Assembly (NCBI GenBank): GCA_963972195.1
Contig: CAXATH010000004.1
Span: 124,001-188,000, forward strand
Length of the DNA stretch: 64,000 nt
Direction of reading: 5' to 3'
From: Litorimonas sp963972195
GTDB lineage: Bacteria; Pseudomonadota; Alphaproteobacteria; Caulobacterales; Maricaulaceae
Shown here: positions 28,812 to 37,451 of the stretch, piece by piece
Layout of the letters: every line of letters begins with the position of its first letter
How positions within the stretch are numbered: the stretch's first letter is position 1
Notes under the pieces: generated by a model
The model's database searches: none
What the model saw: only the letters and a program-made list of their open reading frames with translations
What the model was told of the DNA's origin: nothing
Translations under genes and position numbers: made by a program

Positions 28812-29246
28812 GTGAAAGATCCGAAACACGCGCCGCGCGCCGCCAATCCGGTGGATGTGCATGTTGGCACTCGCGTTAGATTACGTCGCCAAATTCTAAA
28901 AATGAGCCAAGAGAAATTGGGGGATAAACTTGGCGTTACATTCCAGCAGGTTCAAAAATATGAACGTGGGTCCAATCGGGTGGGGGCCAGCCGTCTCTGG
29001 AAAATTTCTCAAGTTCTGGATGTGCCGATCAGTTTCTTTTTTGACGGACTTTCAGATAATTATAAATCCGGGCAATTTGCAGAAGATGATCAAATGCCGA
29101 TCGTTTATGAATTCATCAATAGCACGGACGGCGTGTCCTTGGCTAAAGCGGTCAGCCAGATAAAATCCAAAGCCGTTCGCCGTCAACTACTCGAGCTCGC
29201 CCGCGCTATGGCCAAGGCCAGCTCCGGAGATGATGAAGAAGAATAA
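28812..29246 (+). CDS. XRE-family HTH regulator of the lnt cluster
   Basis: A Cro/C1-type regulator of 144 aa. The N-terminal helix-turn-helix is VRLRRQILKMSQEKLGDKLGVTFQQVQKYERG. This protein is strongly conserved downstream of lnt across Alphaproteobacteria. I chose GTG with AAGGGA upstream because homologs begin just before NPVDVHVGTRVRLRR; an in-frame ATG 108 bases upstream lies inside lnt. The C-terminal half after the HTH is helical and ends in acidic residues. Confidence 0.88.
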   Translation: MKDPKHAPRAANPVDVHVGTRVRLRRQILKMSQEKLGDKLGVTFQQVQKYERGSNRVGASRLWKISQVLDVPISFFFDGLSDNYKSGQFAEDDQMPIVYEFINSTDGVSLAKAVSQIKSKAVRRQLLELARAMAKASSGDDEEE

Positions 29247-29324
29247 AGATGCTCGCCCTTCAATTATAATCTCGTCTGAATAAGCCTCTGGTTTTCCCCG
29301 AGGGGTTTCGCTATGGGCGCGGCC

Positions 29325-30002
29325 ATGACTTATAATCGCGAAACGGAACAGTTCCGCACCTTTGGGCGCACCAAGGGGCGGGCGCTGACGCCCACCCAAC
29401 AGGACATGATGGATCGGATTTATCCGAAGGTAGTTTGGGATAGTGAAAAAGACGGCGCCAAAGATAGAACCCGCCCGCTCTGGCTGGAAGTTGGCTTTGG
29501 CGGCGGGGAACACCTCGCCCATCAAGCTAAAACAAATCCGGATGTCGATATTCTAGGTGCGGAGCCATTCCTGAACGGCGTGGCCAAAGCGGTAAAGCAT
29601 ATTGACGACAATGATCTGGAAAATGTCCGTCTCTATCAAGGCGATGTCCGCACGGTTCTGAATGATTTGAATGAGAACTCGCTCGACAGAGCTTTTGTTC
29701 TGTTTCCCGACCCATGGACAAAAACCCGGCATCATAAACGGCGGCTGATAAATGAAGAATTTCTCGGCAGTCTTCACTGCGCCCTGAAACCCGGCGCGGA
29801 ATTGCGGTTTGCCAGCGACATTATTCACTATGTCGATTGGACGCTGACCCGCGTCCATAAAATGGGGGGTTTTGACTGGCCAGCCCGCCGCGTGAGCGAT
29901 TGGCGCGTCCCGCCGCACGATTGGTGCCCCACGCGATATGAAGCCAAAGCCAAGCGCGAAGGCCGGGAATGTCATTATTTCCGCTTCGTCAAACGTAAAT
30001 AG
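29325..30002 (+). CDS. trmB: tRNA (guanine-N7-)-methyltransferase
   Basis: A class I SAM-dependent methyltransferase of 225 aa with LEVGFGGGEHL for SAM binding and the TrmB signature LFPDPWTKTRHHKRRLI. It makes m7G46 in tRNA. ATG at MTYNRETEQFRTFGRTKGRALT fits homologs; a second ATG 12 bases upstream (29313) is possible. In many relatives metK sits between the XRE gene and trmB; here there is only a roughly 70-base gap containing a CCTC/GAGG hairpin. Confidence 0.95.
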   Translation: MTYNRETEQFRTFGRTKGRALTPTQQDMMDRIYPKVVWDSEKDGAKDRTRPLWLEVGFGGGEHLAHQAKTNPDVDILGAEPFLNGVAKAVKHIDDNDLENVRLYQGDVRTVLNDLNENSLDRAFVLFPDPWTKTRHHKRRLINEEFLGSLHCALKPGAELRFASDIIHYVDWTLTRVHKMGGFDWPARRVSDWRVPPHDWCPTRYEAKAKREGRECHYFRFVKRK

Positions 30003-30077
30003 AAATAATAAAACCTGTCTTGCCTGAAACCGTTTCGCGGTTCAGACATTGATTTAGCTTCTGCAGCTATTTTACGG

Positions 30078-31448
30078 ATGCCCATGCGCGCTTTTCTCTT
30101 TGCCCTCGTTTTATTATTTTCGATTCAAATTCCTGTTTACGCGCAAGACGCCCCTGAGCCCCAAGCGACAATTGATGCGGAAGACACCGCTCTGTCGGAC
30201 CAGAAAATAGAACAAAGACTTTCTTCCATATTCGAAAAAATAAGCGGTACGGAAGAGGTGGAGGTCGACGTGAGCGCCGGCGTTGTCAGTCTGTCAGGCG
30301 ATGTTGCCAATGAAACGGCGGCGCGGGACGCTCTGGATATTGCCGGCCGGACAGACGGAGTTGTCACCGTCGAGGACAATATAAACCGGACACTTGACGT
30401 CCGCGGAAATGTCGCCCCCGTACTGCAAGGCTTTCAGGACGATCTGCGCAATATCTATCGCGCTCTTCCGCTTATTGTCCTGTCTCTAATTGTCTTTATT
30501 GCCTTTGGCCTGTTTGGCGGGTGGCTAGCCCGCCGCAAATCGCTTTGGCAGCGCGTTTCCCCGAATCCTTTTCTGGCAGAAATCGTGGCGCAGATCGTCC
30601 GGCTTGCCTTTTGGGCTATCGGCGCGATTATCGCCCTTAATCTGGTTGGCGCGTCGAGCCTTATTGCCACCATCCTAGGCGGCGCCGGCGTCGTTGGTAT
30701 CGCGATTGGTTTTGCCGTGCGCGACAGTCTGGAAAATTATATCTCTTCCATCATGCTAAGCCTTAGGCAGCCCTTTCGCGCCCAAGACCACGTCGTGATT
30801 AATGATCTTGAAGGCATTGTTGTGCGCCTGACCTCCCGCGCGACAATCCTGATGACCTTAGAGGGCAATCACCTTCGCATTCCCAACTCGACTGTCTTCA
30901 AAGGCACAATTCTGAATTACACCACCAATCCCGAGCGGCGTTTTGAATTTGACGTCGGCGTGGACGGCGCGGACGACCCGGTCTCTGCCATGCAAATCGG
31001 ATTGGAAGCGATGAAACACCATGACTTTGTTTTGGCGGATCCCCTGCCCGGCGCCATCATTGAAACAATCGGCGATTCCAACATCGTCATCCGCTTTACC
31101 GGGTGGGTGGATCAAACCGTCACGGACTTCGGCAAGGCGCGAAGTTATGCCATTCGATCGGTTATCAATACACTGGATGAAAACGGCTTTACTATGCCGG
31201 AGCCGATTTACCGCTTACGCTTTGACGGCGACATCAAAGGCGCGGCAGATAAATTATCGTCCTCGCCAAATGGGAAAGGCGCCAAAACGGCCTCTCTCTC
31301 GGAAAAGACGCCCAAGCCTTCGGCGGTAAATGCCAAGACGCCCCCTCTGGATGTGTCCAAGGACACGCATTTGGAGGAAAAAGTGGCCGAAGAGCGCGAG
31401 CAGACCGGCGAAGATGATTTGCTCGACGAAAACAAGCCCAAAGAATAG
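30078..31448 (+). CDS. BON-domain MscS mechanosensitive channel
   Basis: A signal peptide ends near residue 22 (PVYAQD). A BON domain follows (about 40-112: VEVDVSAGVVSLSGDVANETAARDAL). Then come three transmembrane helices and the MscS core (ILGGAGVVGIAIGFAVRDSLENYISSIMLSLRQPF). The C-terminus is a long charged tail. A periplasmic BON domain may bind membrane or peptidoglycan-associated lipid and tether the channel; that is inference. Not in an operon with trmB, since about 75 bases with a hairpin separate them. A second start codon lies six bases downstream. Confidence 0.9.
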   Translation: MPMRAFLFALVLLFSIQIPVYAQDAPEPQATIDAEDTALSDQKIEQRLSSIFEKISGTEEVEVDVSAGVVSLSGDVANETAARDALDIAGRTDGVVTVEDNINRTLDVRGNVAPVLQGFQDDLRNIYRALPLIVLSLIVFIAFGLFGGWLARRKSLWQRVSPNPFLAEIVAQIVRLAFWAIGAIIALNLVGASSLIATILGGAGVVGIAIGFAVRDSLENYISSIMLSLRQPFRAQDHVVINDLEGIVVRLTSRATILMTLEGNHLRIPNSTVFKGTILNYTTNPERRFEFDVGVDGADDPVSAMQIGLEAMKHHDFVLADPLPGAIIETIGDSNIVIRFTGWVDQTVTDFGKARSYAIRSVINTLDENGFTMPEPIYRLRFDGDIKGAADKLSSSPNGKGAKTASLSEKTPKPSAVNAKTPPLDVSKDTHLEEKVAEEREQTGEDDLLDENKPKE

Positions 31449-31555
31449 GAAAAGAAATAGGTAAGCCGCCAGCTCCTTTGGCCTTTCCAATATTTATTAA
31501 CCCCTCTTTAGACTTTGTTAGCCATAAATCCCCCTGATTCTATGGGGGCTCTTGC

Positions 31556-32944
31556 ATGGCGGTGACGCGGCGAAATCTTTTGAAAGGCGCAGCCTGTTTC
31601 TCGGTCGCGCCGATGGCCGGCCTGACAACCGGGTGCACCGCGCCGCTCGGCACGCGTCAATCCTATCTGACCCAAATACTCGCGCCGAGAAATTATAACG
31701 TCATTTTCCACTGGCTTGACGTCATTATGCAGCAAGTCCGGGATCAACGCATTGCGCCGCCCCGCGCCGCCTATAACTTTGCCATGCCACTGGCGGCGGG
31801 GTTTCTCGCGGCGAACTCTATCACCCGCACTTACGCTGAGCCCTATAATATCGGGTGGGGGCCATATGACGCTGATCCACAAGTGGCCTATGTCGCGGCC
31901 TTTACGACCGCGGCCTCCGAAGTGTTTCAGCAGCCTTTCGTCGTCGAACGCGCACAGTTTTTTAATTCCATTCCGGGCAGCCAAGCAAAATCGCGTGGGA
32001 TGGAATGGGGCCGAAAAGTCGGGCTGAAAGTTGTCAAAATGCGGACAAATGACGGATCAGAGCCGAGCGAAGTTAATTATTATTTGAATAGATATAACCA
32101 GCGCCATGACGCCTTGGCTTGGAAACCAACCGGGCCGTTCTATTCTGCGACTCCCGGCCCAGCCTTTGACAGTTTCGCCCGCGCTGCGTTTCCGGGGCAC
32201 GGCGCTATTACCCCGTGGACGATGAAAATTGGGTCACAATTCCGCGTTCCGGGATTTCACCATCCCGCCAGCCCGGAATTCGCCGCCGAATTTAAATATA
32301 TCCGGGATATTGGCGGAAGTCAGAGCCGAATTCGAACGCCGGAGCAATCCGAGATCGCGATGTTTTGGGAAGACGGCCCTTGGGGCATTACGCCCCCCGG
32401 CCACTTCCTTTACCTCTCGGCGCAGGCTCTACAACATAAACCCTTGTCTTTTATCGAACTCGCCAGAGCCTTTGCCTTATTGGGCATGACGCAGTGTGAC
32501 GCCTCTATTTGCGCATGGGACAATAAATACGCGCATGATATTATTCGCCCGGAAAGTTCAATTCGTATTCGCGCGCCGCAATTTCGTAATCCTGATCCGG
32601 ACGTTCGAGTTACCCCGAATTGGCAGAGCTATATCCCGACGCCTAACTTCCCCGCTTATACCTCCGGTCACTCCACATTCGGCGCCGCAGCGGCCGAGAT
32701 GCTCACCTTGATTTTGGGCAGAGAAGACGTAGCGCTTTCCGGCAAAGTCCCCGATGAAGTTATCTGGCCGCAATTAAAAGGTGTCGTGCGGCATTGGAGG
32801 AATATACGGCACGCGGCCGAGGAAAACGGCGTCAGCCGGTTATATGGCGGCGTGCACTGGGAGCTGGATCATAAAAATGGAATGCGCTCGGGCGGCGATT
32901 TGGCCAATCACGCCTTCCACACAATGTTTCCGCGGATCGGATAG
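31556..32944 (+). CDS. Tat-exported vanadium-dependent haloperoxidase-like enzyme
   Basis: The N-terminus is a twin-arginine signal (TRRNLLKGA) with a following TTGC that could be a lipobox. The C-terminal half has the vanadate/PAP2 phosphatase motif set: Lys in NKYAHDIIRP, SGHS in YTSGHSTFG, and Arg and His in RLYGGVHWELDH. This is typical of vanadium haloperoxidases and their non-halogenating relatives. It would oxidise halides with peroxide, or act as a phosphatase. The residues next to the vanadate site cannot tell which. Four bases separate it from the beta-barrel gene. Confidence 0.85.
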   Translation: MAVTRRNLLKGAACFSVAPMAGLTTGCTAPLGTRQSYLTQILAPRNYNVIFHWLDVIMQQVRDQRIAPPRAAYNFAMPLAAGFLAANSITRTYAEPYNIGWGPYDADPQVAYVAAFTTAASEVFQQPFVVERAQFFNSIPGSQAKSRGMEWGRKVGLKVVKMRTNDGSEPSEVNYYLNRYNQRHDALAWKPTGPFYSATPGPAFDSFARAAFPGHGAITPWTMKIGSQFRVPGFHHPASPEFAAEFKYIRDIGGSQSRIRTPEQSEIAMFWEDGPWGITPPGHFLYLSAQALQHKPLSFIELARAFALLGMTQCDASICAWDNKYAHDIIRPESSIRIRAPQFRNPDPDVRVTPNWQSYIPTPNFPAYTSGHSTFGAAAAEMLTLILGREDVALSGKVPDEVIWPQLKGVVRHWRNIRHAAEENGVSRLYGGVHWELDHKNGMRSGGDLANHAFHTMFPRIG

Positions 32945-32948
32945 AGAT

Positions 32949-34199
32949 ATGAAGAAAGCTCTCAAACTCGCTCTTCCCATCCTCGCTTCCCTGATCGCGG
33001 CGGGTTGTTCCAATCCCTATGATTTCGCGACGCAGAAAATGCACGCTCAAAATCAGCCTTATTATGCGCCGCAGGGCTATGGCGCCTATGGGTATCAACC
33101 ACCGCATCAATCTGGCTATTATCAGACCCCAACCGGGCGTCCTCAAACCGCCGCCCGATTGGGCCTGAGAGGCGGGCCCCAACACGGCTATGCGCCGAGA
33201 GGTTATGCAAATAGAGGTTATGGATATAACAGATCCTATCAGGCCCGCGCCGGAAACCCTCGTCGGTCACTGATTAATTTGAATTATGAAACGCTCAATT
33301 TCTTTGAAGCGCCGCTGGCCAAGGAAATCGGCGACACCACATTCCTGCTGCGCGGACGGGTCGATACCCCGCTCAGCTATAGTTTCGAAAATGACAATGA
33401 CTTCGACGCTTCGGTCGAAGGCAATTTCCAGATCAGCGCCGAGACGCAGCTCCAGAACCGTATCACGCTAGGCGCGCTTTATGCCGGGAGCGGGATCGAA
33501 AATAACGGCGTCGATTATGATGACCAGGTCGCCGTCTTTGCCGGCGGCAGCTGGGGCACCGTCTTTGGCGGCAATGTCTCCAACCTCGTTTTTGAAAACA
33601 CTCGGCGCCGACGCGGGGCCTCCACGCTTGAACTCGAAGGCAGCAACACGCTTGGCACGCTCGCCGATTGGAGCGGCGGCTATCAAGGCCGTTACGGCCC
33701 CATGGTGGTGAGCGGATTATTCGATGAAGACGACAATTACGATATCGGTGTTACGCTTCAGCGGCCCATGGGGAATAAAGATTACCGCGTCTCTGCCAGG
33801 CACAATACGGGGCAGTTTACCGCCGCAGACGGATTTACCGAAATCGACACCCGCGCGGTCAGCGCCGTCGGTGAATATGTCTATGGCAGCACCCGCTATG
33901 ATATCGGCGCGGGCTATGAGGAATTAGATAATAATGGCGACCAAGCCGACCGCTGGTTCACCTCCGCCGGGATAAACACCAAAAAAGGCGTCTGGAGCTT
34001 CTCTGCCGAAGGTCATTACGGCGAGATAGACGGCAAAGAGGAAAAATCCGCCCTGATAGGCGTACGATACGACCTCGCCAGGGGCCTCGCCGCGACAGCC
34101 GCGCTGGATTATCAGGACAGGCAGATTACGATAGACGGCGTGAACTATATCAACACGAAAGACACGCGCGGCGTGATTGCGCTGAGTTACGGGTTTTAA
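32949..34199 (+). CDS. Lipobox-bearing outer-membrane beta-barrel
   Basis: Not assigned to a named family. The ATG at MKKALKLALPILASL gives a signal ending IAAGC-S, a lipobox. A stretch rich in Tyr, Gly, Pro and Gln (about 30-100) follows. The remaining 300 residues alternate as in a porin-like barrel and end in SYGF, with the terminal Phe usual for BAM substrates. Segments such as FEAPLAKEIGDTTFLLRGRVDTPLSYSFENDNDF resemble alphaproteobacterial porins. A lipidated barrel is unusual. It follows the haloperoxidase by four bases, so the two are coupled. An upstream in-frame ATG inside the peroxidase is rejected. Confidence 0.75.
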   Translation: MKKALKLALPILASLIAAGCSNPYDFATQKMHAQNQPYYAPQGYGAYGYQPPHQSGYYQTPTGRPQTAARLGLRGGPQHGYAPRGYANRGYGYNRSYQARAGNPRRSLINLNYETLNFFEAPLAKEIGDTTFLLRGRVDTPLSYSFENDNDFDASVEGNFQISAETQLQNRITLGALYAGSGIENNGVDYDDQVAVFAGGSWGTVFGGNVSNLVFENTRRRRGASTLELEGSNTLGTLADWSGGYQGRYGPMVVSGLFDEDDNYDIGVTLQRPMGNKDYRVSARHNTGQFTAADGFTEIDTRAVSAVGEYVYGSTRYDIGAGYEELDNNGDQADRWFTSAGINTKKGVWSFSAEGHYGEIDGKEEKSALIGVRYDLARGLAATAALDYQDRQITIDGVNYINTKDTRGVIALSYGF

Positions 34200-34299
34200 G
34201 CGGACTCTATCCGACGCACATCCCCTCTTGCCAAACCCGCGCGCTTCGCCTACATATCTCTCAACAAAAAGACGCCAGCTGCACAGGATGCAGAACAGG

Positions 34300-34324
34300 C
34301 GGCCCCCAAGGGGCCGTTTTTTTT
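34300..34324 (+). terminator. Intrinsic terminator
   Basis: CGGCCCC (34300-34306), loop CAA, GGGGCCG (34310-34316), then eight T. A seven-pair GC stem and clean T-run. It ends the haloperoxidase/barrel transcript before rimP. Confidence 0.88.
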
Positions 34325-34399
34325 ATGCCTTAAAACGGCATCGCCCTGTCACATTGGCTCGATAGACTTGCGCTTGTGAGCGCATAAAAATGAGTGAAT

Positions 34400-34978
34400 A
34401 TGAAAACCAAAACGCATATGGATGAACGGGTTCTGGCCTTGGCTGAACCAATCGCCGAAGATCTCGGTCTTCGTATTGTGCGCATCCGCGTCATGGCGGG
34501 CAAGCGCAAGACGGTTCAAATTATGGCCGAGCGTGTGTCCGATAATCAGATGGCAGTCGAAAATTGCGAGGCTTTATCCCGCGAGCTGTCCGCCGTGATG
34601 GAAGTCGAAGATCCGATCTCAGACGCTTATGTCCTCGAAGTCAGCTCTCCGGGGCTGGACCGCCCATTGACCGACCTCGAAGATTTCACGACCTATGAAG
34701 GCTATAAAGCCAAGCTGGAACTTGACCGACTGGTCGAGGGCCGCAAACGTTTTCGCGGCATTTTAGCCGGCGTCGAAGACGGCCATGTCGATATCAATCT
34801 CGAAGGCGAAGAGGACTTTACGGCTTCTCTTCCTTTTGAGTGGATAAGCGAAGCCAAGCTGATGATCACGGATGAGCTGATCGAAGCCGGTCAAAAAGCC
34901 AAAGACGCCACGAAGAAGGCCGCCGAAGTAGCCGCCGCCAAATCTAATACTACCAACCCTTCAGACGGAGACGCGTAA
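34400..34978 (+). CDS. rimP: Ribosome maturation factor RimP
   Basis: About 192 aa with the RimP core: LGLRIVRIRVMAGKRKTVQIMAE, then YVLEVSSPGLDRPLTD. It is needed for 30S maturation. The C-terminus has an Ala/Lys-rich extension (KAKDATKKAAEVAAAKS) beyond the usual length. GTG six bases upstream (34394) is an alternative start. Its stop overlaps the nusA start (TAATG), giving the standard rimP-nusA coupling. Confidence 0.95.
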   Translation: MKTKTHMDERVLALAEPIAEDLGLRIVRIRVMAGKRKTVQIMAERVSDNQMAVENCEALSRELSAVMEVEDPISDAYVLEVSSPGLDRPLTDLEDFTTYEGYKAKLELDRLVEGRKRFRGILAGVEDGHVDINLEGEEDFTASLPFEWISEAKLMITDELIEAGQKAKDATKKAAEVAAAKSNTTNPSDGDA

Positions 34979-36627
34979 TGTCCACAAATGGAATTGCCGC
35001 TAACAAACTCGAACTCTTGCAAATTGCCAAAGCGGTCGCAGACGAGAAATCCATTGATCAATCCATCGTTCTGGAAGCCATTGAAGAGGCGATCCAGAAG
35101 GCCGCGCGTCTGCGTTATGGCGCAGAGCTGGATATCCGCGCCAAGCTGGACCCGAATACGGGCGAGCAGACCTTGCGCCGCGTTATCACAATTGTCGATG
35201 ACGAGACGGAAATCGAAAATGAAAGCATACAGACGCCGCTTTCCACGGCGCAGCTCGACAATCCTGACGCCGAGGTTGGCGACTTGATCACGACAGAACT
35301 TCCTCCGCTGGAATTTGGCCGGGTTCAGGCGCAAATGTCCAAACAGATTATCATGGGCAAAATCCGCGACGCCGAGCGCGCCCGTCAATATGCCGAATTT
35401 AAAGACCGCGTCGGCGAAATCATCAACGGTATCGTCAAGCGCGTCGAATATGGCCACATCATTGTCGACCTGGGCCGCGCCGAAGGCGTTATCCGCCGCG
35501 ATCAGGCCCTGCCGCGTGAAAACGTCAAAGGCGGCGACCGCATCCGCGCCTATATCATGGACGTCCGCGAAGAGCCCCGCGGGTCACAAATCTTCCTTTC
35601 CCGCGCCCATCCGCAATTCATGGCGCAGCTTTTCGCCCAGGAAGTTCCGGAAGTCTATGAAGGCGTTATCCAAATCGTCTCTGTCGCCCGCGACCCCGGC
35701 TCTCGCGCGAAAATCGCGGTTTACTCCTCTGACAGCTCCATCGATCCGGTCGGGGCCTGCGTTGGTATGCGCGGCTCCCGCGTTCAGGCAGTTGTCAACG
35801 AGCTGCAAGGCGAACGTATCGACATCATTCCTTACACAGAAGATATGGGGACCTTCATCGTCAACGCCCTCCAGCCCGCCGAAGTCACGAAAGTGGTTAT
35901 CGACGAAGCCGACGGCCGTATCGAAGTCGTTGTGCCCGAAGAGCAGCTTTCCCTGGCCATTGGCCGCCGCGGTCAAAACGTGCGCCTCGCCTCACAGCTT
36001 TCCGGCTGGGCTTTGGATATCCTGACCGAAGCACAAGAATCCGAGCGTCGCCAGAAAGAATTCCAAGAGCGTTCCGAGCTGTTCATCACAGGTCTGGATG
36101 TTGATGAAATGGTTGCGCAGCTTCTCGTTTCCGAAGGATTCGAAACCATGGAAGAAGTCGGCTATGTTGCACTTGACGACCTGACCTCTATCGACGGGTT
36201 CGACGAAGAAACCGCAGAAGAGCTTCAGACACGTGCGCGTGAATATCTCGACAAGATTGCCGCCGAGCAAGACGCCGCCCGTATCGAGGCCGGCGTGGAA
36301 GATGGCGTGCTGGAAATCGAAGGCGTGACACTGCCTATGGCTGTTATTTTCGGTCAGAACGATATCAAGACCGTCGAAGATGTGGCGGGCCTCGTCCCGG
36401 ATGATCTGAATGGCTACACCGAGTATAAAGACGGTGAGCGCATTCACGAACACGGTATGATCGAACATATGGGTCTTACAAATGAAGAGGCGACGAACCT
36501 CATCATGCAGGCCCGCGTTCAGGCTGGCTGGATCGAAGCCTCTGCTCTTGAAGAAGAGGAAGAGGTCGAGGTTGATGAAGAAGGTAATCCTGTCATCACC
36601 GCCGAAAATCTTTTCGAGAGCGCGTAA
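34978..36627 (+). CDS. nusA: Transcription termination/antitermination protein NusA
   Basis: Full-length NusA (549 aa): N-terminal RNA polymerase-binding domain, S1 domain (VGEIINGIVKRVEYGHIIVDLG), two KH domains (GACVGMRGSRVQAVVNEL and LAIGRRGQNVRLASQLSGW), then C-terminal helix-hairpin-helix/acidic repeat region as in other Alphaproteobacteria. It modulates pausing and termination. Acidic C-terminus (EEEEEVEVDEEG). Lies in the rimP-nusA-ylxR-infB operon. Confidence 0.98.
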   Translation: MSTNGIAANKLELLQIAKAVADEKSIDQSIVLEAIEEAIQKAARLRYGAELDIRAKLDPNTGEQTLRRVITIVDDETEIENESIQTPLSTAQLDNPDAEVGDLITTELPPLEFGRVQAQMSKQIIMGKIRDAERARQYAEFKDRVGEIINGIVKRVEYGHIIVDLGRAEGVIRRDQALPRENVKGGDRIRAYIMDVREEPRGSQIFLSRAHPQFMAQLFAQEVPEVYEGVIQIVSVARDPGSRAKIAVYSSDSSIDPVGACVGMRGSRVQAVVNELQGERIDIIPYTEDMGTFIVNALQPAEVTKVVIDEADGRIEVVVPEEQLSLAIGRRGQNVRLASQLSGWALDILTEAQESERRQKEFQERSELFITGLDVDEMVAQLLVSEGFETMEEVGYVALDDLTSIDGFDEETAEELQTRAREYLDKIAAEQDAARIEAGVEDGVLEIEGVTLPMAVIFGQNDIKTVEDVAGLVPDDLNGYTEYKDGERIHEHGMIEHMGLTNEEATNLIMQARVQAGWIEASALEEEEEVEVDEEGNPVITAENLFESA

Positions 36628-36651
36628 CGCGCGAGACCGGGGGCCCGAAAT

Positions 36652-37344
36652 ATGACGCCCGAAGAAGAAACAGAAGAATTTGGCCCCGATCGTCGGGGCC
36701 ATAAATCGCGCGAACGCAAATGCCTCGCGCTAAATGAGGTGCGCGACCCGGCGGATATGATCCGTTTTGTCCGCGACCCTGAAAATAATGTGGTGCCGGA
36801 TATTACCGGAAAATTGCCCGGACGAGGGGTTTGGGTCAGCGCTGATCTTGAAAATCTCAAAAAGGCGATTAAATCAGGGGCATTCCCTCGCGGCTTTAAA
36901 TCCAAAGTCACCGTGCCGAACGATATGGTCGGGCTCGTCGAAGATGGTTTAAAGAGGTCCGTTCTCGGATTGCTGTCTATGGCCAAAAAATCAGGCCGGA
37001 TTGCTCTGGGGTTTGATCAAGTGATTGCTTTGGCCCGCGACGGAAGTCTCGGCCTTAGAATAGAGGCGCAGGACGGCGCCGCTGACGGACGCGGGAAAAT
37101 CCGGACTCTGTCGCGCGCGGTTGCACGCGAGTTGGAACGAAATGACCCGCCTGTCATTGGCTGTTTTACAGCGCATGAATTGGGCGATATAATGGGCCGA
37201 GATAAACTGGTTCATGCGGGACTTGGGCGCGGGCGATTAAGCCGACGCCTAAGAGAAGAAGCGCACAGACTTTCGGGTTTTGTCGCGCTGGTTCCGACCG
37301 ATTGGGCCGATTATGCCCATGAAGTGAAACCAAAAGAAGAATAA
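36652..37344 (+). CDS. YlxR-family RNA-binding protein fused to an L7Ae-like domain
   Basis: The N-terminal YlxR (DUF448) part has RKCLALNEVRDPADMIRFV and the LPGRGVWV motif. The C-terminal half (from about residue 100) resembles the L7Ae/L30e fold (SVLGLLSMAKKSGRIALGFDQVIAL, later HELGDIMGRDKLVHAGLG). This fusion is common in Alphaproteobacteria between nusA and infB. A role in ribosome or RNA metabolism is likely; the Firmicutes YlxQ/YlxR pair is its unfused counterpart. Confidence 0.9.
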   Translation: MTPEEETEEFGPDRRGHKSRERKCLALNEVRDPADMIRFVRDPENNVVPDITGKLPGRGVWVSADLENLKKAIKSGAFPRGFKSKVTVPNDMVGLVEDGLKRSVLGLLSMAKKSGRIALGFDQVIALARDGSLGLRIEAQDGAADGRGKIRTLSRAVARELERNDPPVIGCFTAHELGDIMGRDKLVHAGLGRGRLSRRLREEAHRLSGFVALVPTDWADYAHEVKPKEE

Positions 37345-37367
37345 AGCGGCCCAAAAGCCGCTTTTGA
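37343..37367 (+). terminator. Weak intrinsic terminator or attenuator before infB
   Basis: AAAGCGGC (37343-37350), loop CCAAAA, GCCGCTTT, then a short T tract broken by GAG. It overlaps the ylxR stop. The T-run is short, so partial read-through into infB is likely. Confidence 0.45.
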
Positions 37368-37451
37368 GTGTTGAATTTGCGAGTGCGGGCGTTAGGTTAC
37401 GCGCTCTAAAAAAGGCCGGAAAAACCGGACCCATCCGAAGGCAGCGGAGTT

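Noticed and set aside
32781..32948. Earlier in-frame start for the beta-barrel gene
   Set aside because: It lies inside the haloperoxidase coding region, and the later ATG gives a clean lipoprotein signal.
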